45,493 nucleotides of DNA, from the NCBI GenBank assembly GCA_017453505.1, contig JAFTEU010000124.1, forward strand, positions 1 through 45,493, given 5' to 3'. Source of the DNA: Muribaculaceae bacterium (GTDB lineage Bacteria > Bacteroidota > Bacteroidia > Bacteroidales > Muribaculaceae). The notes below the pieces were generated by a model. That model saw only the letters and a list, made by a program, of their open reading frames with translations, was not told the DNA's origin and searched no databases. Below are positions 33,851 through 40,924 of this stretch, piece by piece (the first letter of the stretch is position 1; every line of letters begins with the position of its first letter). Made by a program: the position numbers and the translations under genes.

Positions 33851-34966
33851 ATGGCAATGAATAAAATCAATCAACTAATAACTATCATCATTTGCTCATT
33901 CGTAATGATTATGACGTCTAATTATATTAACGCACAGTCACAGATGAACATAAAGAAACAGAGCCTGGTCACCATCTCAGCACTGGAGGCTAAAGGTGAC
34001 TTACAACGATTGGCTCCCGCTATCCATGAAGGCTTGGACAACGGATTGACCGTCAATCAGATCAAGGAAGCCCTCTCTCAACTGTATGCCTACACGGGAT
34101 TTCCCCGCTCCCTCAATGCCCTGGGTGTGTTGCAGCAGGTCGTGAAGGAGCGCGACGAGAAGGGCATGAAAACCGAGATGGGCCCAGATGCCACACCGCT
34201 GCCCGAGGACTATGATGCTCTCAAGCAGGGCACAGAAGTGCAGACCCGCTTATCTGGAGCTCCCTTCAACTATGAGTTTGCGCCCCAGACCGACTATTAT
34301 CTCAAGGCGCACCTCTTCGGCGATATCTTCGCCCGTACCACGCTCACCGATGATGAGCGTGAGATTGTCACCGTCAGCGCTATCTCGGCCCTTGAGGGAT
34401 GTGAACCCCAGTTGCAAGCCCACGTGCGTGGAGCACGCAACATGGGTGTCACCGATGACGAGCTGCATGCCATTCCCCAGGTGCTTGACTACACTGTGGG
34501 TAAGATCGAGGGCTGGCGAGCCCGCAAGGCGGTGAACACTGTCTATGGTGAACCAGCTGGTGAGGGTCGTCCCAACGATGGCACTTGGCCTCGTGGCGAC
34601 TTCAATGCCGATTATGCGCAGTACTTCATCGGCAATAGCTATATCGCTCCTCTTGATGCCCAGAACGGCGGTCCCGTCAATGTGACCTTTGAGCCGGGGT
34701 GCCGCAATAATTGGCATGTTCACCATGGTGCCGTCCAGGTGCTCATCTGTGTTGATGGTCGTGGCTGGTATCAGGAGTGGGGTAAATCTCCGGTCGAGCT
34801 GAAGCCTGGCACCGTGATTGCCATTCCCGAGGGCGTTAAGCACTGGCATGGTGCCGCACGTGACACATGGTTCCAGCACATTACCTACATGACAAGGGTC
34901 GAACCGGACAACTCTACCGACTGGTTAGAGCCAGTAGAAGACGGTTTTTATAATAAATTGAGGTGA
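33851..34966 (+). CDS. exported carboxymuconolactone decarboxylase-like/cupin fusion protein
   Basis: A 371-residue protein with a signal peptide ending near residue 29 (NYINAQSQ). Two carboxymuconolactone-decarboxylase-like helical units follow (around residues 38-95 and 145-225), then a cupin domain from about 275 with metal-ligand motifs NNWHVHHGAVQV and IPEGVKHWHGA. In the second unit the AhpD-type CxxCxxxH motif reads CEPQLQAH, so the resolving Cys is Gln and a thiol-disulfide activity is unlikely. Similar fusions are found beside flavodoxin and dehydrogenase genes in other Bacteroidota. The alternative start at 33857 changes little. Confidence 0.85.
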   Translation: MAMNKINQLITIIICSFVMIMTSNYINAQSQMNIKKQSLVTISALEAKGDLQRLAPAIHEGLDNGLTVNQIKEALSQLYAYTGFPRSLNALGVLQQVVKERDEKGMKTEMGPDATPLPEDYDALKQGTEVQTRLSGAPFNYEFAPQTDYYLKAHLFGDIFARTTLTDDEREIVTVSAISALEGCEPQLQAHVRGARNMGVTDDELHAIPQVLDYTVGKIEGWRARKAVNTVYGEPAGEGRPNDGTWPRGDFNADYAQYFIGNSYIAPLDAQNGGPVNVTFEPGCRNNWHVHHGAVQVLICVDGRGWYQEWGKSPVELKPGTVIAIPEGVKHWHGAARDTWFQHITYMTRVEPDNSTDWLEPVEDGFYNKLR

Positions 34967-34990
34967 TTTGGCTGAAATTTATTTCAAAAT

Positions 34991-35021
34991 TTTGGAGTAT
35001 GTAAAATTCTTAGTAATTTTG
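34991..35021 (+). promoter_or_regulatory. promoter of the candidate small RNA
   Basis: TTTG at 34991-34994, a 19-base spacer and TAATTTTG at 35014-35021 match the consensus; the start is predicted near 35028. Confidence 0.8.
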
Positions 35022-35027
35022 CAGAAC

Positions 35028-35204
35028 TAAAAAGACCTTTGATGTGTCATGGACATCAATGGTACTGAAGTTACAAGAGGATACTCTTTTCATAATTCAT
35101 ACATACTATTTTCAACTTTCACATCTTAAGTTAAAAGTTAATAAATTTGGAGAAATGTTATTTGCAAGAAAGCCGTCCCGCGTGAGCGATGCGGCTTTTT
35201 TTAT
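35028..35204 (+). ncRNA. candidate small RNA of about 175 bases
   Basis: A consensus promoter upstream and an intrinsic terminator downstream bracket a stretch with no good reading frame. Three local hairpins are visible before the terminator: TTGATGT/ACATCAA with a seven-base loop (35039-35059), AAGAG/CTCTT with a GATA loop (35075-35088) and AACTTT/AAAGTT (35114-35139). The size is in the range of 6S RNA, but I cannot match its characteristic central bubble, so I leave it unnamed. A leader of the TonB operon ending in an attenuator is the main alternative. Confidence 0.55.
35169..35204 (+). terminator. intrinsic terminator of the candidate small RNA
   Basis: AAAGCCG (35169-35175) pairs with CGGCTTT (35192-35198) and an inner CGC/GCG stem closes on a GTGA tetraloop; a run of T follows to 35202. 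Confidence 0.85.
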
Positions 35205-35339
35205 GTTATGTTGCATTTCAATGGATTGATTGAACTGCGTTTTGCAGGGCTTTGTGGATATGCACTTATAGCCTATAATGATGAAGGTTAGAGCCTAAAT
35301 TCCCAATTTTTGGCTATCGTGCCGTTGATGGGGATAACG

Positions 35340-35347
35340 TAATTTTG
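35340..35347 (+). promoter_or_regulatory. -7 promoter element (TAATTTTG) of the TonB receptor operon
   Basis: A TAnnTTTG element 37 bases before the receptor start. No well-placed TTTG is found upstream, which suggests an activator-dependent or alternative-sigma promoter. Confidence 0.5.
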
Positions 35348-35383
35348 CAGCGCAATCAACTTACGGAATTCCTATTCAGCGAG

Positions 35384-38122
35384 ATGAGAAAATACCTATT
35401 ACTGATGATAGCGTTGCTGCTGTCGGTTACTGCAGCGCGGGCGTACACTCTGCGAGGCTCGGTGGCTGACGGACAGACGCATGAGAAAATCCCCTTTGCA
35501 ACCGTGACGGTTACCCCAGGCAATCATGTCACTCAGACTGATGCGTCTGGTAATTTTCATTTCACCATAGATGGTGGACGCTACACGTTGTCAGTTTCCT
35601 ATGTGGGTTACAAGCCATTCAGGGCCGAGGTTACCATCACTGCCGACCGCACGCTGGATATCGTTATCGATGAAGACAGCCACGTGCTGGGCGACGTGGT
35701 GGTCACCGCCAAGGAGTCTACCGGCATCACCAGCACATCGCGCATCGACCGTGACGCGATGGCTCACCTGCAGCCCACCAGCTTCACCGACTTGATGGAG
35801 CTGTTACCTGGCAACATCTCGCACAATCCCAATATGGGTTCGGTCAATACCATCAAGCTGCGTGAGACGGGCAGCAGCAACCCCGACTATGACATCTCCT
35901 CGCTGGGAACACTATTCATGGTTGACGGCGCGCCCATTAATGGCGATGCCAACATGCAGGGCATCCCCGATGGCAGTGAGTCTGCCCGCGACATGACTGG
36001 CAAGGGTGTGGACATGCGCACGCTCAGCACCGACAACATTGAGAGTGTGGAGGTTATCCGTGGCATCCCCTCGGCTGAGTACGGCAACCTCACCAGCGGT
36101 ATGGTCAACATCAAGCGCATCCGTCGAGCCACGCCGTTCACAGCCCGTTTCAAGGCCGACGAGTATAGCAAGTTGGCATCGGTGGGCAAGGGCTTCTACC
36201 TGGGTAACACAGGACACATCATGAATGTTGATGCAGGTTACCTGGACTCGAAGATAGATCCGCGCAACACGCTCGAGAATTACAAGCGCTTGAACCTGTC
36301 GGCCCGTTTGAACTTCCGTTTTGACCACTCAGCGCTGACGACCTCCTGGATTACGGGTGTGGACTACACGGGCTCGTTTGACGACGCTAAAGAGGATCCT
36401 GACCTGAGCTACCGCAAGGTCGATGAGTACAAGTCCCGCTATAACCGATGGAATTTCACCAGCGACCTGACCTTCTCTTTCTCTCACCAGCAATGGCTCA
36501 AGAGCGTGAACGTCAACACGTCGGTGAGCTATCAGCATGACCGTCTGGAGCGCAACAAGCAGGTAGCGCCGCAGCGTGCCTCGGTTGCTCCCACAACCAT
36601 GGACGAGGGGGAACACGACGGTCAGTACTTGCTCAGTGAATACATTGCCAACTACGTCAGCGACGGCAAGCCGCTCAATCTTTTTGTCAAGGCCAAGGCC
36701 GAGGGCGGCTGGAATATAAATAAGGTGAAGAATGCCTACAAGGCTGGTCTTGAATGGACACTCTCCAAGAACTATGGTGACGGGCAGGTCTATGACCTCA
36801 CACGTCCGTTGGGTGCCTCCTGGACGACTCGCCCCAGGGCTTTCAAGGATATTCCCGCCCTGCATGTGCTTTCGTTCTACATCGAGGATAACATTACCCT
36901 GCCTGTCGGATCTGCAACACTCGAGACCCAGTTAGGCCTCCGTTCCATCCAGTTGCCTGGACTTGGCGGCCGATATCTGCTCAGCAACCGTCCTTACCTG
37001 GATCCGCGCCTCAATGTCAAGTTGACCTTGCCGGCTATCCATGTCGGGGATCATGAGGTGCACACCTATTTGGCCGGTGGTTATGGCTTGACGACCAAGA
37101 TGCCAACCATCAACCACTTGTTCCCGCAAGTCAATTACCACGACTATATCCAGTTGAACTACTATGACGTGAACGATCCTGTGAACCGTAGCCGCATCAG
37201 TCTGCGCACCTACATTGACGACGTGGCCAACTATGACCTCAAGCCTGCCCGCAACCACAAGTGGGAAATCCGTTTGGGCGGCAACATAGGGCGCAATAGC
37301 TTCTCAGTGACCTATTTTAACGAGAAGATGCGTTCTGGTTACCGTTACAGCGCCTTCTATAAGCCCTACAGCTACCGCTGGTATGACGTGAGCGCTATCG
37401 ATCCGATGACCTTGACGGCACCGCCTGAACTCGAAACGCTGCCCTATGAGGACCGTACCGTCTTGGGTGGTTATAGCAAGCAGACCAATGGTAGCCGCTT
37501 GAATAAGGAGGGTATTGAGTGGGTCATCACCACGGCCCGATGGCAACCCGTCGCGACAGCCTTGACGGTGACGGGCGCTTGGTTCCGCTCGACCTACACC
37601 AACTCGCAGATGATGTACAGTCCCGTTACCGATGTGGTCGATAATGTCATCGTGAGCAACCGTTATGTGGGCCTATATGATTGGAATGACGGACGTGTCA
37701 ACGAACAGTTGAACACCAACTTCATGTTCGACACACAGGTGAAGCGATGGGGGCTGGTCTTCACGACCAATGTGCAGTGCATGTGGTTTGAGAGTACCCG
37801 CCGCCTGTCTCAGGATGGAACCCCCGTGTCCTATATCGACGCGACCGACGGCCAGCTGCATCCCTACACGCCTCAGTCGCTAGCTGATCCGCTGTTGCAA
37901 TTCCTCACCAAGTATTACAATAGTGATGTCTATAAGAAGCAGACAACACCAGCTGCCATCTATGTCAACCTCAAGGCGACCAAGGAAATCGGCAAGCACC
38001 TCAGGGTCGTGGTCTTTGTCAACCGCATCCTTGACTATCTGCCCGACTACAAGTCTAACGGGTTGACTGTCCGCCGCAGCAGCGACCCTTACTTCGGTAT
38101 GGAACTCAATTTCTCGCTATAA
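35384..38122 (+). CDS. TonB-dependent outer-membrane receptor
   Basis: A 912-residue receptor, start at the ATG at 35384 (MRKYLLLMIALLLSVTAARA signal peptide; a longer frame uses TTG inside the promoter). Residues about 21-105 are a carboxypeptidase-regulatory-like domain (TLRGSVADGQTHEKIPFATV, SVSYVGYKPF). The plug follows (DVVVTAKESTGI, then SFTDLMELLPGN and SVEVIRGIPSAEYGNLTSG), and the rest is a long barrel ending in MELNFSL. It has no SusD partner downstream, so it is not a glycan-type SusCD pair. It heads an operon with a DUF4876 lipoprotein, a barrel protein and an M16 protease, which suggests uptake of a peptide, metal complex or similar ligand. Confidence 0.92.
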   Translation: MRKYLLLMIALLLSVTAARAYTLRGSVADGQTHEKIPFATVTVTPGNHVTQTDASGNFHFTIDGGRYTLSVSYVGYKPFRAEVTITADRTLDIVIDEDSHVLGDVVVTAKESTGITSTSRIDRDAMAHLQPTSFTDLMELLPGNISHNPNMGSVNTIKLRETGSSNPDYDISSLGTLFMVDGAPINGDANMQGIPDGSESARDMTGKGVDMRTLSTDNIESVEVIRGIPSAEYGNLTSGMVNIKRIRRATPFTARFKADEYSKLASVGKGFYLGNTGHIMNVDAGYLDSKIDPRNTLENYKRLNLSARLNFRFDHSALTTSWITGVDYTGSFDDAKEDPDLSYRKVDEYKSRYNRWNFTSDLTFSFSHQQWLKSVNVNTSVSYQHDRLERNKQVAPQRASVAPTTMDEGEHDGQYLLSEYIANYVSDGKPLNLFVKAKAEGGWNINKVKNAYKAGLEWTLSKNYGDGQVYDLTRPLGASWTTRPRAFKDIPALHVLSFYIEDNITLPVGSATLETQLGLRSIQLPGLGGRYLLSNRPYLDPRLNVKLTLPAIHVGDHEVHTYLAGGYGLTTKMPTINHLFPQVNYHDYIQLNYYDVNDPVNRSRISLRTYIDDVANYDLKPARNHKWEIRLGGNIGRNSFSVTYFNEKMRSGYRYSAFYKPYSYRWYDVSAIDPMTLTAPPELETLPYEDRTVLGGYSKQTNGSRLNKEGIEWVITTARWQPVATALTVTGAWFRSTYTNSQMMYSPVTDVVDNVIVSNRYVGLYDWNDGRVNEQLNTNFMFDTQVKRWGLVFTTNVQCMWFESTRRLSQDGTPVSYIDATDGQLHPYTPQSLADPLLQFLTKYYNSDVYKKQTTPAAIYVNLKATKEIGKHLRVVVFVNRILDYLPDYKSNGLTVRRSSDPYFGMELNFSL

Positions 38123-38131
38123 ACCAAAACA

Positions 38132-39406
38132 ATGATAATGATGAAGAAAATCCATTTTCTCTTGATGCTCTTGATGCTTGCCACAGCTTGTGACGACAAG
38201 CTCGATGAGAATCTCGCTTATTTCACCCCAGTGTTTACGGTCAATATGCCCGACGAACTGCAAGGAGCCACCGTCACGACCCAGCAACTCGAGGTCAAGG
38301 ATGTCTCCAGCGGCCGCAAAGTCATCTATAGTGACCTCAGTGACGTGTCGCTCAAGACGGGCCTCTATGACATGGGCTATGAAGCCGATGTCGTCAAGGA
38401 CGGTATTACCCGGCACGTGACGGCCTATGTACAGTCGGTGCAGATTTCCGCATCTAGCTATTCGGTGACGTTGCCAGCCTTTGAGAGCCTGGTCAACGAT
38501 GATTTCATCATCGAGGAAATCTTTTTCACTGGCACGTTGCAGACTTCTGGAAACCAGTACTACGGTGATGACTACATCAAGATTTACAACAACACCGACC
38601 ATATCCTCTATGCTGATGGCCTGACTTTATTGGAGTCCAAATTCACCACGACCGACAAGTATGACTATGACCCTGACATCATGGGGGAAGCCATGACCGT
38701 GCAGGCTATTTACACCATCCCAGGCAGTGGCAAAGACTATCCTGTACAGCCTGGTGAGAGTCTGATTCTTGCCGACACTGGCATCGACCACAAGGTGGCC
38801 AACCCCAATAGCTTCGACCTGAGTGCCGCCGACTGGGAGTGGTATGACGTCTCGACTAGCGCAAGTCACATGGACATCGACAGCCCCACGGTACCCAATC
38901 TCGACAAGTGGTACTGCTACACACAGTCGTTCTATGTGTTGCACAACCGCGGCTTCCGTGCGCTGGCCATTGCCCGTATCCCTGTTGGCAAGGAAGAGTA
39001 TCTGGCCAATTATTCTTATACCTACAATTACGTCGTGGTCAACGCATCAGGTACTTTCCCCATGACCCAGAAGGCTTACAAGGTGCCTAACGCTTGGATC
39101 GTTGATGCCGTCAACTGCAGCGTCGCGTCGGAGTATGCATGGAATGTCACTGCACCGGCCCTGGATCGCGGCTGGACCTATTGCGGGACTGTCGATCACG
39201 ACAAGTCACGCTATTTCCACAGTGTGCGCCGCAAGATGCTCTACCTCAAGGATGGATGTCCTCACTTCAAGGACACCAACAACTCGACCGAAGATTTTAA
39301 TCCCTATTGCATCCCCAGCCTGATTGAGGAGCAAGGCACCGTGATTGATATGGACGGTAACCTGTGCACCCAGCGCACGTGGGACGGTGTAACCCCTAAG
39401 GATTGA
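38132..39406 (+). CDS. DUF4876 family lipoprotein
   Basis: A 424-residue surface or periplasmic lipoprotein. A short hydrophobic signal ends in a lipobox ATAC at Cys20, followed by DDKLDENLAYF. The remainder fits the Bacteroidales DUF4876 family (PF16215), with an N-terminal Ig-like part and the motif DFIIEEIFFTGT at the start of the main domain (about residue 128). It begins 9 bases after the receptor stop and its TGA overlaps the next start. It is a likely ligand-binding partner of the receptor, in the place a SusD protein has in glycan systems. Confidence 0.8.
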   Translation: MIMMKKIHFLLMLLMLATACDDKLDENLAYFTPVFTVNMPDELQGATVTTQQLEVKDVSSGRKVIYSDLSDVSLKTGLYDMGYEADVVKDGITRHVTAYVQSVQISASSYSVTLPAFESLVNDDFIIEEIFFTGTLQTSGNQYYGDDYIKIYNNTDHILYADGLTLLESKFTTTDKYDYDPDIMGEAMTVQAIYTIPGSGKDYPVQPGESLILADTGIDHKVANPNSFDLSAADWEWYDVSTSASHMDIDSPTVPNLDKWYCYTQSFYVLHNRGFRALAIARIPVGKEEYLANYSYTYNYVVVNASGTFPMTQKAYKVPNAWIVDAVNCSVASEYAWNVTAPALDRGWTYCGTVDHDKSRYFHSVRRKMLYLKDGCPHFKDTNNSTEDFNPYCIPSLIEEQGTVIDMDGNLCTQRTWDGVTPKD

Positions 39407-40920
39407 TGATGAGACGCATAACCCTGCTTTCCCTGTTGTGTGTGTGGCTCTCCATAGCTATGCTGGCCCAGGAGTCTCCTCGCTGGATGTCGCTCGACGA
39501 CACGCTGCGGGTGGACCGGCTGCTCTCGTTGGCATGGCAGAATCCTGTCGTCAACCAGTTCTCGCGTACCGATGGCATCAGCCATGCCGGTGGCGGCTTC
39601 TCCTTGCACGACGAGGATGGCGAGACCGCGCTCGATGTGCAGCGTGGCAACTATTCCCGCATGTGGCATCTGGCAGCCGACACCCACATCAAGCATCATC
39701 GTTCCACACTGTGGGGACATGCCCGCTATGAGAACGGCTTTACCCGCAATATTACATGGAACGAGACCAGTGATATCTCGACGGTTTATCCTTATCTGCT
39801 TGCCGACAGCGTTTTGTCATCGAGGATGAAGAGTGAACGCTATAGCTTCGGCGGAGGCTATGCCGACGGTAACGGCCACCTCTATTGGGGCGCATACATC
39901 GACTACACTGCCGGCTTGCATTACCGCAATGTTGACCCCCGCCCCCGCAACATCACGGCTTGCCTCGATATGTCTGCTGGCATCGGCATGAAAGTGTCAA
40001 CTACCCACATGGCTGCAGTGTCGCTCAACTTCAGAAAATACAAGCAGACCAACAATGTGGCCTTCTACAGCGAGTTGGGTCACGACAAGGTGTTCCACTT
40101 GACGGGACTGACCAATGACTATGGGCGCTTTGCAGGTACTGGCGAGGCGACCTACTATAACGGTTACCGCTGGGGGGCAACCCTTGACCTGCATCCGCTG
40201 CGTGCCCGTGGCATCACGGCAAGTGTGAATGCTTCAAGGTTTGCGTTTGACAACATCCTGACAGGACTCAACAAGTTGCCGCTTGCCCGTGTCACGCACA
40301 ATTCCCTTAGTGGAGAACTGGGTTGGCTAGGACGATCATGGGGCGTGCGTGCAACCATCGAGGCATCTCGTCGCGTGGGCACTGAGAATGTATTCGGTGA
40401 CGCTGCGGCCATGGTTTACCCTAAGATCGGCAGCAATGACATGTATCACGAGAACCGCTTCGACATTGGCATTGATGCCTTGTGGTCCAGCTTGTGGTCG
40501 TCGTCTTTCAAGACCGATATCCATCCATTTGTGGCCTATCGTCACTTGAACGAGATTTATGCCGACCCACAATGCTGCCGCTTGCTAGGCGAGGTGGAGT
40601 GGGGTACTCGACTGGATGGCCGCTGGCATGTAGGGCGGTTCATGCCTGGGCTGGCATTGGGCTTCAAGCTCGACCATCCCGTGGACAGCCAGTGGCTGGC
40701 CAGCGGTGTGAAGGAGGAGCTGCAGGGACTGATGCGGGCTCGACGGGCTAGCTATGACTACCTGAGCAATTTCCACTGGCAAGGCGAGGCCGTGTTCTCG
40801 CTACAGGTCGCAACCTCCAGCCGTCAGGCCATCCGCTTGATGTGCGGCGCTGTTATGGGCTGTTACCATTCAGGCCTCAAGACCATTGACTTACTCACGA
40901 CAATTAACTACATTTTCTAA
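39406..40920 (+). CDS. outer-membrane beta-barrel protein (DUF6850-like)
   Basis: A 504-residue protein with a signal peptide (MMRRITLLSLLCVWLSIAMLA). The body alternates short strand segments and turns (FSFGGGYADG-like runs, GHLYWGAYIDYTAGLHYR, AAVSLNFRKY, ATLDLHPLRARGI) and ends in an aromatic residue, NYIF, as outer-membrane barrels do. It matches the kind of barrel protein found after DUF4876 genes in Bacteroidales, annotated DUF6850; I am moderately sure of that name. The ATG at 39406 shares one base with the preceding TGA, so the two genes are translationally coupled. The M16 protease follows after 4 bases. Confidence 0.75.
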   Translation: MMRRITLLSLLCVWLSIAMLAQESPRWMSLDDTLRVDRLLSLAWQNPVVNQFSRTDGISHAGGGFSLHDEDGETALDVQRGNYSRMWHLAADTHIKHHRSTLWGHARYENGFTRNITWNETSDISTVYPYLLADSVLSSRMKSERYSFGGGYADGNGHLYWGAYIDYTAGLHYRNVDPRPRNITACLDMSAGIGMKVSTTHMAAVSLNFRKYKQTNNVAFYSELGHDKVFHLTGLTNDYGRFAGTGEATYYNGYRWGATLDLHPLRARGITASVNASRFAFDNILTGLNKLPLARVTHNSLSGELGWLGRSWGVRATIEASRRVGTENVFGDAAAMVYPKIGSNDMYHENRFDIGIDALWSSLWSSSFKTDIHPFVAYRHLNEIYADPQCCRLLGEVEWGTRLDGRWHVGRFMPGLALGFKLDHPVDSQWLASGVKEELQGLMRARRASYDYLSNFHWQGEAVFSLQVATSSRQAIRLMCGAVMGCYHSGLKTIDLLTTINYIF

Positions 40921-40924
40921 TAGA

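Larger units (their letters stand above)
34967..35383. other. intergenic region carrying a candidate small RNA and the TonB receptor promoter
   Basis: This 417-base gap has no convincing coding frame. It contains a complete promoter (34991-35021), a structured stretch ending in an intrinsic terminator (35028-35204), and a separate -7 element (35340-35347) for the downstream TonB receptor. Confidence 0.7.

Noticed and set aside
35044-35229. 61-codon frame inside the candidate small RNA
   Set aside because: It runs through the terminator hairpin and has no ribosome-site, domain or composition support.
35384-39406. SusC/SusD glycan utilisation pair
   Set aside because: The gene after the receptor is DUF4876-like, not SusD-like, and no glycoside hydrolase is nearby.
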